From the NCBI GenBank assembly GCA_019244185.1, contig JAFATB010000014.1, positions 127,587 to 191,586 of the forward strand: DNA of 64,000 nucleotides. Direction: 5' to 3'. Shown here piece by piece: positions 25,510 through 33,992 of the stretch (positions are counted from its first letter, which is position 1; each line of letters starts with the position of its first letter). Position numbers and translations under genes: made by a program. Under the pieces are notes generated by a model. The model ran no database searches. It was not told the DNA's origin and worked only from the letters and a program-made list of their open reading frames with translations. This DNA comes from Acidobacteriota bacterium. Lineage in GTDB: Bacteria; Acidobacteriota; Thermoanaerobaculia; Gp7-AA8.

Positions 25510-28500
25510 TTACAGGTGCGGCGCGTCCGCCATCACGCGCGTGAGCCACAAATTGGTCAGCTTCTCGAGCACAGTGTTCTGCCGCAGCCGCGCGCGCAGG
25601 TTCACGAAGTCGACGTGATCGAGCTCCTGATCCTGGTTGAAGCAGCTGAAGACGAACGATTCCTTGCCCGTGACCGGATCGACGTGGCGCTGCAGGCACT
25701 GCGCGCAGACTTGCTTCATCATGCATTGCATCGGCGAGTTGATCGAGCCGATGCCGACGTGCGCGGCGTCGAGGAACGGCGCGAGCGCGTGGTGACGCGC
25801 GTCTTTCACCGCGCGCATCATGCCGTCGGAGCCGATGGCGATGAGGCGCCGCGCGTCGCGCAGGTCGAACATGCGCGGTTGCGAGGCGTACCAGAGCATC
25901 GACTGCACGATGTTGCCGACGAAGCCGAGGTCCTGCTCGCGGCGCGGCTCGATCGGTTCGCCCGCGTCGACGGACCAGATCACCTGATCGGTGCCGGCCT
26001 CGATCTCGTCGCGCTTGAACACGTCGGCGGCTTTCTTGTAGCCGGCGAAGTAGACGACGCGGCAGTTGTTGTCCTTGAGAGCGCGCGCGATCGAGAAGAG
26101 CACCGCGTTGCCGAGGCCGCCGCCGGCGAGGAGCACGGTCTCGTTGGACGGAATCTCGGTCGGCGTGCCGGTCGGTCCCATCAGCACCACCGGTTCGTCT
26201 TTCTTCAGGAGCGCGCACAAACGCGACGAGCCGCCCATCTCGAGCACGATCACGGAGAGCAGTCCGCGCTGGGGATCGGTCGACGCGCCGGTGAGCGCGA
26301 TGCCTTCCATCGCCAGCGACGAGCCGCCGGCGCGCGGCGCGAGCGCCTCGAAGTTCTGCAGCCGGAAAAACTGGCCGGGCTGGAAGTGACGAGCGGCGAA
26401 CGGCGCGCGCACGACCACTTCGACGATCGTCGGCGTGAGGCGATTGACCTCGTGCACACGCGCGACGAGGCCGTCGTCGAGCGTGGCCACGAGCTCGCGC
26501 CACCGCGCGTCGCGCGCGCGCTGCGCATCGACAGAACGATCCATCGTCAGCAGCTCGTGCGCGAAGACGGAGACGACGCGTGGATATCCATCTTTCGCCG
26601 AGGCCATGGCCTTCACGACGTTGCCCGCGTACGTCGGATGGTTGTCGCCGTAGAAGCTGATGAGCTTCTCGCGCCGCGACGGATGCTGGTACGACGTGAA
26701 GAAGCCGCGCTCGCGCGCCGCCTCGTCGTCCTGAATGAGCTCGAGCCCGTCGCCGAGCGCGTGCGACTGGAAGAACTGCTTCCACTGGTCGAGCTTGAAC
26801 GTGCCCGGATGTTCTTTCTCGTAGATGACGTTCGGGCTCGTGCCCGCCGCGATCATGACCGTCCGCGCCGGAAGCTCGACGATCGTGCCGGAGTCTTTCC
26901 AGCGGCCGTCTTCGACGATCTGCTTTTCGAAGAGCAACGATTGCACGTGGCCGTACGCGTCGGAGACCGCCTCGACCGGCGAGAGCATCTCCGCGTACGC
27001 GATGCCTTCCTCGAACGCTTTGTCGATCTCCTCGTAGTTGAGGCGATACGCCGGCGAGTCGAGCATCGACTTGCGGTACGCGATCGTGACGCCGCCCCAG
27101 CCGCGCACGAGCGGAATGAAGTCCGGCAACTCGTTCGCGGCCGCCGCGCGCGCGCGTTCGTCCCGCACCGCCCGCCCATGCCCGAGGAATTCGTCGAGCA
27201 CCGCGAGCTCCTCGGCGTCGTATCCCGCGCGCACGTGCTCCTCGCCGAACTCCGCGCACATCGTCTCGAAACGCTCGAGCACTTTCTCGACCTGCACCGG
27301 GTAGTACGCGAAGAGCTCCGTGGCCGTGTCGATGGCGGTGAGGCCGCCGCCGATCACGATCGCCGGCAGGCGCACCTGCAGATTGGCGAGCGAGTTTTTC
27401 TTGAATGCGCCGGTGAGCTGCAGCGCCATCAGAAAGTCCGACGCCTGGCGCATGCCGCGCACGAGGTTGTTCTTCATCCGCACGATCGTCGGCGTGCCCG
27501 CGCCGGCGGCGATGGCGATGTGATCGAAGCCGAGCGTGTCGAACGCGTCCTCGATGGTGAGCGTCCCGCCGAAACGCACGCCGCCGTAGACGCGCAGGTT
27601 CTGTTTGCGCTCGAGCGCGATGCGGATGACTTTCAGGAAGTTCTTGTCCCAGCGCACGGTGATGCCGTACTCCGATACGCCGCCGAAGCCGGCGAGGATG
27701 CGGTCGTCGAGCGCGTCCCACAATGTGCGCGCGTCGCGGATCGGCCCGCGCAGCAGCGCCTCGTCGAGCGGCTCGATCTTGAGACCGTCGATGGCCACGA
27801 CGCCGAAGCCTTCGTTCGCGAGGTAGTGCGCGAGCGTGTAGCCGGCCGGCCCGAGGCCGACGACGAGAACGTTCTTGCCGTTGTACGGCAGCGCGAGCGG
27901 ACGCCGCACGTCGAGCGGATTCCACAGCGTCAGCAGCGCGTAGATCTCGAAGCCCCACGGCAGAAAGAGGACGTCGGTGAGGACGCCCGTCTCGACCTGC
28001 GGGATGTTCACCGGGTCCTGCTTCTGGAAGATGCAGGAGCGCATGCAGTCGTTGCAGATGCGATGGCCCGTGCCGGGGCACATCGGGTTGTCGATCATGA
28101 CGATCGCCAGCGCGCCGATGGCGTCGCCTTCGGCGCGGAGGAAGTTCATCTCGCCGATCTTCTCGTCGAGCGGACAGCCTTCGAGCGCCATGCCGAGCGG
28201 GTTCGGTTTGTACGTGCCGTTCGGCTGTTCGAAGCCGTGCGAGCAGGAGTCTTTCTTCCGCTCGTGGCAGTAGATGCAGTAGTTCGCCTCGTCCGCGATC
28301 TCGCGCGGCGTCATGCGCGCGTCGGTGAGCCCGAAGCCGTCGCGGCGGCGGAAGTGATGCGCGTCGCCGCCGAAGCGCACGTCGTCGACCGCTTCGGTGT
28401 CGACGAGCTTGTCGAAGACGAGCGGCTGCGGCAGGCGGAAGGACGTCCAGCCGTCGAAGCGGCCTGCCTTCCACTGCGCGGCCGTCCAGTGTGCGAAGGC

Positions 28501-29082
28501 GTCGACGAGCGCGTGCAGCGCGGCGGCGTCGAACGGCTCCGGCGCGCCGATGCGAGTACCCAGTTCCGCGAGCGCCGCGCGTGCGTCGTCCGTCGGCGCG
28601 AGCTCTTTCGCGCCGCGCGGGAACTCCTTCTCCAGATCGAGCAGACGATTCGCGGCCAGCGCGAGCGCGAGCTCTGGATCGTCGCTCGGATCGCCGAGGA
28701 GCGGCACCGGATCGAATGCGGCGCCGCTCGGATTCTGAATCTTCGCGACGCGCTTCGTGACGAATTCGCGTTTGAAGCGCGCGACCTCGTTGTCGCGCCG
28801 CGCTCGGTCGCGCAGCGCCTGAGCGTCCTCGCCGATCGCGAAGAGTCTCGTGAGAAATGCGCCGAGGTAGCGGCCGGTCGCGATCAGCAGCGCGGAGGCG
28901 TCGGGCGCGGAGAGGCCGCCGTGCGCGATGCCGTTCTGCATGGCCAGGCGATACGCGTCGAAGCGGCGAAAGAGCTCCGCGTCCTGCTCTTCGACGAAGC
29001 GGTCGAACGCGAGCGCGAGGTCGGCGCGGCGTTCGTGGGAGGCGAGATCTTCGTAAGTGAATCCTGCGATGCCGAGGTTCAT
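25510..29082 (-). CDS. Giant FAD/NAD(P) oxidoreductase: GltD-like half fused to a PyrK/FNR-like half
   Basis: 1190 residues. Residues 1-260 are helical and unassigned. Cys269, 272, 280 and 303, and Cys335, 343, 346 and 350, look like Fe-S ligands as in GltD-type proteins. Rossmann motifs VVGLGPAGYTLA (406-417) and IGGGLTAIDTA (577-587) bind FAD and NAD(P)H. After residue 870 a ferredoxin-reductase-like domain follows, with PGQFF (902), the nucleotide motif AGGGLGNA (986) and a C-terminal Cys cluster at 1120, 1126, 1129 and 1147 like the 2Fe-2S site of PyrK. These are the two halves of NfnAB-type transhydrogenases, joined in one chain. The electron donor and acceptor are unknown. It overlaps the DUF4442 gene by 4 nt. 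Confidence 0.82.
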   Translation of the reverse strand: MNLGIAGFTYEDLASHERRADLALAFDRFVEEQDAELFRRFDAYRLAMQNGIAHGGLSAPDASALLIATGRYLGAFLTRLFAIGEDAQALRDRARRDNEVARFKREFVTKRVAKIQNPSGAAFDPVPLLGDPSDDPELALALAANRLLDLEKEFPRGAKELAPTDDARAALAELGTRIGAPEPFDAAALHALVDAFAHWTAAQWKAGRFDGWTSFRLPQPLVFDKLVDTEAVDDVRFGGDAHHFRRRDGFGLTDARMTPREIADEANYCIYCHERKKDSCSHGFEQPNGTYKPNPLGMALEGCPLDEKIGEMNFLRAEGDAIGALAIVMIDNPMCPGTGHRICNDCMRSCIFQKQDPVNIPQVETGVLTDVLFLPWGFEIYALLTLWNPLDVRRPLALPYNGKNVLVVGLGPAGYTLAHYLANEGFGVVAIDGLKIEPLDEALLRGPIRDARTLWDALDDRILAGFGGVSEYGITVRWDKNFLKVIRIALERKQNLRVYGGVRFGGTLTIEDAFDTLGFDHIAIAAGAGTPTIVRMKNNLVRGMRQASDFLMALQLTGAFKKNSLANLQVRLPAIVIGGGLTAIDTATELFAYYPVQVEKVLERFETMCAEFGEEHVRAGYDAEELAVLDEFLGHGRAVRDERARAAAANELPDFIPLVRGWGGVTIAYRKSMLDSPAYRLNYEEIDKAFEEGIAYAEMLSPVEAVSDAYGHVQSLLFEKQIVEDGRWKDSGTIVELPARTVMIAAGTSPNVIYEKEHPGTFKLDQWKQFFQSHALGDGLELIQDDEAARERGFFTSYQHPSRREKLISFYGDNHPTYAGNVVKAMASAKDGYPRVVSVFAHELLTMDRSVDAQRARDARWRELVATLDDGLVARVHEVNRLTPTIVEVVVRAPFAARHFQPGQFFRLQNFEALAPRAGGSSLAMEGIALTGASTDPQRGLLSVIVLEMGGSSRLCALLKKDEPVVLMGPTGTPTEIPSNETVLLAGGGLGNAVLFSIARALKDNNCRVVYFAGYKKAADVFKRDEIEAGTDQVIWSVDAGEPIEPRREQDLGFVGNIVQSMLWYASQPRMFDLRDARRLIAIGSDGMMRAVKDARHHALAPFLDAAHVGIGSINSPMQCMMKQVCAQCLQRHVDPVTGKESFVFSCFNQDQELDHVDFVNLRARLRQNTVLEKLTNLWLTRVMADAPHL

Positions 29083-29537
29083 TTGCGTTTGATGTAGACG
29101 ACTTTCTCGATCGAGGCGTGCGGAACGCCGTCGGCGTCGACGAGGTCGACATTGTAGATTCGGTCGACGGACTGCCCGTCCGCCGTGGCGGCGCGGATCG
29201 CGTCGAGCTCCGCCTCGTCGATGCGGAACGTGGCGTACAGCGTCGTGCGGCCAGGCTTGCGAAACCGGATCGAGGCCGCTTTATCCCAAACGATGAACTC
29301 CGGCCCGAGATTCTTCATCAGCAGGAGCATGTAGACGGGGTCGACCGCGCCGTACAGCGAGCCGCCGAAGATCGTGCCGACGACGTTGCGCGAGCGCCAC
29401 GACAGCGGCAGCTTCACGCGCAGCTCGCGAAAGTCGCTCGCGACGTACGCCACGCGCGCGCCGGTGCCGCGATACGCCGGCACGAGGTTGAACATCCATC
29501 GCATCCGCCTCGACGCCCACGACTCAGGCATGCTCAT
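29079..29537 (-). CDS. DUF4442 hotdog-fold protein (putative acyl-CoA thioesterase)
   Basis: 152 residues of the DUF4442 family: hotdog-fold segments NVVGTIFGGSLYGAVDPVYM, a central helix, and beta strands ending HASIEKVVYIKRK. The family resembles acyl-CoA thioesterases, but the activity is usually unproved. It overlaps the CPBP protease gene by 14 nt at its start and the giant flavoprotein gene by 4 nt at its end, so it is translationally coupled in an operon headed by a FadR-like regulator. That setting fits a lipid-related role. Confidence 0.82.
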   Translation of the reverse strand: MSMPESWASRRMRWMFNLVPAYRGTGARVAYVASDFRELRVKLPLSWRSRNVVGTIFGGSLYGAVDPVYMLLLMKNLGPEFIVWDKAASIRFRKPGRTTLYATFRIDEAELDAIRAATADGQSVDRIYNVDLVDADGVPHASIEKVVYIKRK

Positions 29538-32500
29538 TCCTCGGCGCGCCGTCGCGCGATGCAGCGAGCCACGCCGCGGCCGCCGCGGCGATGACGAGCA
29601 GCGCGACGCCGTTGGCCATGAGATCGGCGCGCTGGTTCTGCAGCAGCAGCGCCGCGCCGGAGAGCGTGCTGCCGAGGAAGAACGCGAGAGGCCACGCGAG
29701 CGGATTCGCGGCCAGGACGTAGCGCGCGATGATCCACACCAGCGCCGCGAGCACGAGCGCGTGCGCCAGCATCACCGGCGCCTGCGCGCTCGTCACGAGC
29801 GGATCGACCGCCGCGCAGAAGACCGACACGAGCGTGATGACCGCGGTGTATCGCCGCGCCGTGTGCGTGAAGAGTGCGACCGCCGCCGAGCCCGCGAGCG
29901 CGAGCAGCGCTGCGCGCGCGAGGATGAGCAGCGCCGGCAGCGGCAGCCCGAGTTCGTCGGGAACGCTGAAGTCGACCGAGGCCGCGGCGGGGAACGCGTG
30001 TGCGATCGCGCGCGAGACGACTTCGACGAGGACCATGATCGACAACGCGGTCAGCGCCGCCACGACGGCGCTGCGCCCGAAGCGCGCGCGCCCTTCGCGC
30101 GTGAAGAGGCTGAGCGCGTACGGCGCGACCGCTTCGATGCCGGCGATGGCCAGGAAGATGAGGCCGAGCTGCTTCGCGACGGAGATCACGACGTCCGTCG
30201 CCAGCGCCACGCGGAACGTTGGCCACGCGACGCTCGTGCTGTAGCCGAAGAGCATCTGCTCGTAGCCGGCGAACGTCGTCGCGATCGGCACGATCGCGGC
30301 GATGGCCGTCCAGCGCAGCGCGCGCCGCCACGGCAGGCCGTGTTTGCGCGACGCGGTGACGAGTCCGGCGATGACGAGCGCGAGGATCGCGATCGCGCCG
30401 GCGAGCTTCATCGCGAACAGCACGACGTTGAGCAGCGTGCGCGTCGTGGCCTCGCGATAGACGCTGTCGGGCACGTGGATGTGCTTGTTGAACTGCGTCA
30501 CCTGCGCGCCTGCGACGCGCACGGAGACGCGGCGGAACGCCTGCGCCGCGATCGGCGTGCGCTCCTCGAAGTGAAAGAGCCAGTCGCGCCGCGCCGGCTG
30601 CTGGAAGCTGAGCGCTTCCTTCAAGACGAACGCGCGCGGATCGAGGCCGTACGTTACGAACGCGCGCTCCGCCAGCGCGAGCGCGAGCGGCTGCGGCAAC
30701 TGCGCGCCGGGCGCGCGCTCGTCCTGATAGCGATGATGGCCGATGGCGCGGCCGATGCGCGGATCGACCTCGACGAACCACTCGTCCTTCTGCATCGGCG
30801 TGAAGAAGCGCACCACCCAGTTCGCCGCTTCGATGCGATAGCGGAAGACGTTGACCAGCTGACGCGCGCTCAGTCCGTGCTGAACGAGATACGTGGCGGC
30901 GATCGAGTCGAAGTCGCCGGGCACGCCGCCTTCCTCGCGCGACGAGCCCGGATCCCATGACCGGAAGCCTTCGACAGGCGTGGCGATGATCCGCTTCGGT
31001 AGCGGTCCCGGCGCGAGCCGCCGCAGATGCGCGGTGGCGATGTCTTTCGCGGTCTGCTCCGAGATGCGGTAGTCGATCGCGTCGTCGGGTGTCGGGGTGG
31101 CGAACGCAAACGCGACGGCCGCCGCGATGACGACGACGATGCAGAGCACGAGTCGCAGGCGCGTCACGCGCACCGCCGGCGGGAACGGTGCCGCCGCCAC
31201 GCTCGCTTCCACCACCTCGGCCGCGGCCGGCGGATGCAGCGGCAGCGTGTCGTTCGAAAGGTCGTCGTCCGGCGCGAATCCGCCGTTGCGCACGTAGCGC
31301 GCGATCGACAGCAGCAGCGGAATCGCGAAGACGAGACTGGCCAGCGCCGCCGACGCGATGTAGTACGCGTTGCCGCTGGCGAAGAGCAGCGTCGCCGTGT
31401 ACACCGCGTCGATGGTGTAGTGCCAGATCAGCAGCGGCAGCAGGCCGAATCGGCTGAAGAGAAATCCCGCCGCGACGCCGGCCATGCCCACTTCGACGCC
31501 GCGAATCCAGAACGGCTGATTCGGATACGTCGCGTGGCCGAAGCCCCAGATGAAGCCCGCCAGGACGATGGCGGCGACGCGCGAGCGCATCAGCTTCTCC
31601 AAGAACGGGATCGAGAACGCGCGCGACAGAAACTCCTCGGATAACGCCGGGAAGAATCCCGCGAAGACGACTGCGAGCCACGGCACGGCGCTGTTGAGAA
31701 GGTCGTCGTACGGCACTTCCGCCGGCGCCCACGCGCCGTACTTTTGCGCGACGACGTAGAAGATGACTTGATATGCAACGAAAATCGCGACGAGCGCGTA
31801 GCCGAGGACGAGCGAGCGGAAGACCCGCTTCGAATCGAGCGCTTTCCACGTGCCGAGGCGCGGGATCGCGAGCTGCCGCGGCTGCCGCTCGCGGTACAGC
31901 ACTTCGCCCGCGCCGCAGATGACGATCAGGAACATCGCCGTTCCGATGCTCGGCATCACGACGTCGAGCAGCACGAGGTTCCCGACGAAGCCGGCGAACG
32001 ATTCCGTGGTCTCGTAGTCGGCGAGCCGCGACGGCAGCGAGTTGAGCGCGGAGCCGCCGACGAGCACGATCGCGGCCACGCCGATGCCGAGGAGGAACTT
32101 GAGGCGCAGATCGCCGCGGCGCAGGCGCGCGATGAAGACGACCACCGCGGCGATGAGCGTCGCGGCGATGAACACGAGGTCGACCGAGCCGGCCGCGCCG
32201 TTCTTCGAGCGCAGCTCGCGGTACGAGCGCAGCCACGCGTCGGGCACTTTCACGCGCTGCGCGTAACCGGTGACGAGGTCGCCGTCGACGGTGACGGTGT
32301 GGCGGTACGCGGCGTTCGCGGGCCGCGTTCCGATCGACTCGAACGTGAAGATCCGCTGCACGCGATGCGGCAGATCGCGCCGGCTCTGCTCGATGAGCCG
32401 CAGCGCCGCGGGATCGACGTGGATCTGCCGGAGGAACGCGAGCACGACCAGACGCGGATCGCGCGTCGACGGCATGGCGCGGTCTTCGGGGATGCGATGC

Positions 32501-32895
32501 GCGAACGCGATGATCTCGCCCGTCGGAGCGACGTCGACGCTCAGCTCTTCCTCGACCAGCGGCCGGAACCATCGGTGATGCCAGGACCAGATGTGCACGG
32601 CGCCGCGCGTCAGCGCGTTCGCGCGCGCGAGTCCGAGAGAACGTTCGAGGAAGATGCGCGCGGCGTCGTCGGAGTCGAAGCGCACCGCGTGCTTCATGTC
32701 CTTCGTCGCGAGCGCCTGCGTGGCGAGGAAGCGTTCGGCCACGGCGCGCGAGGCATTGCGGTCGAACTTGAAGTCGATCGATGCCTGCGGGAACGCGGAG
32801 TCGAAGTAGCGGACGATGAGCGCGACGGAGAGCGCCGCGAGGGCGAGGCAGATGCCGAGGAAGGTGAAGTCGCGCCGAGTGAGACGTTCGCGCAT
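29524..32895 (-). CDS. CPBP-family intramembrane protease-like protein with duplicated soluble domain
   Basis: 1123 residues. The CPBP (Rce1/abortive-infection) motifs are complete: EEFLSR at 420-425, GFGH with His454, and HYTID with His492 and Asp496. They lie in a multi-helix membrane core. The protein is far longer than usual members (about 200-300). A soluble domain occurs twice, at about residues 101-229 and 691-818, sharing spaced W, R, E-x-x-V-x-V-x-P and H residues and a VPD-x-x-x-R ending. A second multi-helix region fills 820-1120. It lies 12 bp downstream of the TetR gene and is probably under its control. Confidence 0.85.
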   Translation of the reverse strand: MRERLTRRDFTFLGICLALAALSVALIVRYFDSAFPQASIDFKFDRNASRAVAERFLATQALATKDMKHAVRFDSDDAARIFLERSLGLARANALTRGAVHIWSWHHRWFRPLVEEELSVDVAPTGEIIAFAHRIPEDRAMPSTRDPRLVVLAFLRQIHVDPAALRLIEQSRRDLPHRVQRIFTFESIGTRPANAAYRHTVTVDGDLVTGYAQRVKVPDAWLRSYRELRSKNGAAGSVDLVFIAATLIAAVVVFIARLRRGDLRLKFLLGIGVAAIVLVGGSALNSLPSRLADYETTESFAGFVGNLVLLDVVMPSIGTAMFLIVICGAGEVLYRERQPRQLAIPRLGTWKALDSKRVFRSLVLGYALVAIFVAYQVIFYVVAQKYGAWAPAEVPYDDLLNSAVPWLAVVFAGFFPALSEEFLSRAFSIPFLEKLMRSRVAAIVLAGFIWGFGHATYPNQPFWIRGVEVGMAGVAAGFLFSRFGLLPLLIWHYTIDAVYTATLLFASGNAYYIASAALASLVFAIPLLLSIARYVRNGGFAPDDDLSNDTLPLHPPAAAEVVEASVAAAPFPPAVRVTRLRLVLCIVVVIAAAVAFAFATPTPDDAIDYRISEQTAKDIATAHLRRLAPGPLPKRIIATPVEGFRSWDPGSSREEGGVPGDFDSIAATYLVQHGLSARQLVNVFRYRIEAANWVVRFFTPMQKDEWFVEVDPRIGRAIGHHRYQDERAPGAQLPQPLALALAERAFVTYGLDPRAFVLKEALSFQQPARRDWLFHFEERTPIAAQAFRRVSVRVAGAQVTQFNKHIHVPDSVYREATTRTLLNVVLFAMKLAGAIAILALVIAGLVTASRKHGLPWRRALRWTAIAAIVPIATTFAGYEQMLFGYSTSVAWPTFRVALATDVVISVAKQLGLIFLAIAGIEAVAPYALSLFTREGRARFGRSAVVAALTALSIMVLVEVVSRAIAHAFPAAASVDFSVPDELGLPLPALLILARAALLALAGSAAVALFTHTARRYTAVITLVSVFCAAVDPLVTSAQAPVMLAHALVLAALVWIIARYVLAANPLAWPLAFFLGSTLSGAALLLQNQRADLMANGVALLVIAAAAAAWLAASRDGAPRNEHA

Positions 32896-32907
32896 CTGCG
32901 CGAGCCG

Positions 32908-33540
32908 TTATAGCAGACCGGTGAGGATCAGATCGGCCACGGCCTCCGCCTGCGCGCCGAGGTCGTATTCTTTTTCCGAAAGCATCCAGGATGTAACCAT
33001 TTCGTCGAGGATGCCGAAGATCGCTTTGGCGACGAGGCGCGAGTGCACATTGCGTCGGAACGCGGCTTCGGCCTGCCCCTGCTCGACGATCTTGCGGATG
33101 ATGTTGAGGTAGTCCGCCACTTCCTCCTGCGACAGGAGGCTCATGAACTTGAGGCTGTGCCGCAGTTCGACTTGAGAAACGATCGCCAGCGCGCGGTCGC
33201 GCCCGAGCGTTTCGAGATGGTGGCGCACGGCGATGCGCAGCCGCTCCTCGGCGCGGTTGATGTTCGCCAGCTGCTGTTCGAGAGCGCGGAGGTAATTGCG
33301 CGTGTGCTCCCGAAAGATGGTGATCAGCAGATCTTCTTTGCCGTCGAAATAGAGGTAAATCGTGCCGTCCGCGACGCCCGCGGCTTTCGCGATCTGCGCC
33401 ACTTTCGCGTTGAAGTAGCCATGCGCCGCGAAGACGTCGATCGCCGCGCGCAGGATGCGCTCGCGCTTCGAGGTCCCGCGAAACGGCTCCGTCGCGGCGG
33501 CCGGAAGGGCGGTGGTGGAGGTGGATGCGTGGCGGACCAT
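32908..33540 (-). CDS. TetR-family regulator, FadR-like
   Basis: 210 residues. The N-terminal helix-turn-helix (KRERILRAAIDVFAAHGYFNAKVAQIAKAAGVADGTIY...) and the YFDGKEDLL helix are typical of TetR proteins. The C-terminal domain (RAEERLRIAVRHHLETL, SLLSQEEVADYLNIIRKIVEQG) resembles the fatty-acid-responsive FadR subgroup. A GAATGA-ATGC-TCATTC palindrome lies 5 bp before the ATG, close to the known FadR operator TGAATGA...TCATTCA, so autoregulation is likely. It heads a same-strand series: CPBP protease, DUF4442 thioesterase-like protein, flavoprotein. The ligand is probably an acyl-CoA (inference). Confidence 0.9.
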   Translation of the reverse strand: MVRHASTSTTALPAAATEPFRGTSKRERILRAAIDVFAAHGYFNAKVAQIAKAAGVADGTIYLYFDGKEDLLITIFREHTRNYLRALEQQLANINRAEERLRIAVRHHLETLGRDRALAIVSQVELRHSLKFMSLLSQEEVADYLNIIRKIVEQGQAEAAFRRNVHSRLVAKAIFGILDEMVTSWMLSEKEYDLGAQAEAVADLILTGLL

Positions 33541-33545
33541 CGGAC

Positions 33546-33561
33546 GAATGAATGCTCATTC
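33546..33561. promoter_or_regulatory. Operator-like palindrome for the TetR regulator
   Basis: GAATGA-ATGC-TCATTC is a perfect 6-bp inverted repeat with a 4-nt centre, 5 bp upstream of the regulator's ATG. The half-sites equal the core of the Bacillus FadR operator. Confidence 0.65.
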
Positions 33562-33581
33562 AGCGCGAGGCGCGTGTCAAG

Positions 33582-33992
33582 TCAAGTGTGAAGCGACGCG
33601 CGGCCGAGCGCCTCGCGCAACGCATCCACCAGCCCGTCGTCGTCCTGCGCGGACTTGCCGTCGAACGCGGCGAAGACGTCCGCGCGCGTCCAGGATGCGG
33701 GGGCCGGATAGAGATGGACGTGCAGGTGCGGCGTGGCGATGCCGAGCTTGAGGGCGATGGCGCGATCGGCGCGGGTGAGCGCGAGCAGCTCGCCTTCGAC
33801 GCGATGCCAGAGGCGCGCGAGGTGCAGCCACGCGTCTTCGTCGAGCTGCGACGGGTTCTCGACGTGCGCTTTTGCCACGAGCATGAGATGCCCGCGCGGG
33901 GAACGGTCTTCGTGGAGGATGACCCACGCGTGCGCGTCTTCGTAGACGACGACTCCGGTGCGCGACGGGTCGGTGCAGAAGGCGCACGTCAT
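33582..33992 (-). CDS. HIT-family nucleotide hydrolase/transferase
   Basis: 136 residues. An N-terminal CAFC probably helps bind Zn. EDRSPRGHLMLVAKAHV and the HIT signature PHLHVHLYP (His-x-His-x-His) near residue 88-92 are conserved, the middle His being the nucleophile. HIT proteins cleave dinucleoside polyphosphates or AMP-lysine-type compounds. The start at 33992 overlaps the stop of the ABC exporter gene by 4 nt, placing it last in an operon with the exporter and a glycosyltransferase. Confidence 0.88.
   Translation of the reverse strand: MTCAFCTDPSRTGVVVYEDAHAWVILHEDRSPRGHLMLVAKAHVENPSQLDEDAWLHLARLWHRVEGELLALTRADRAIALKLGIATPHLHVHLYPAPASWTRADVFAAFDGKSAQDDDGLVDALREALGRASLHT

Noticed and set aside
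24541..29097. Long plus-strand open frame opposite the giant flavoprotein gene
   Set aside because: High-GC antisense artefact; the minus-strand frame carries complete Rossmann and Fe-S motifs.
29534..33559. Long minus-strand frame overlapping the CPBP and TetR genes
   Set aside because: It is Arg-rich and domainless, while the two overlapping frames encode recognised families.
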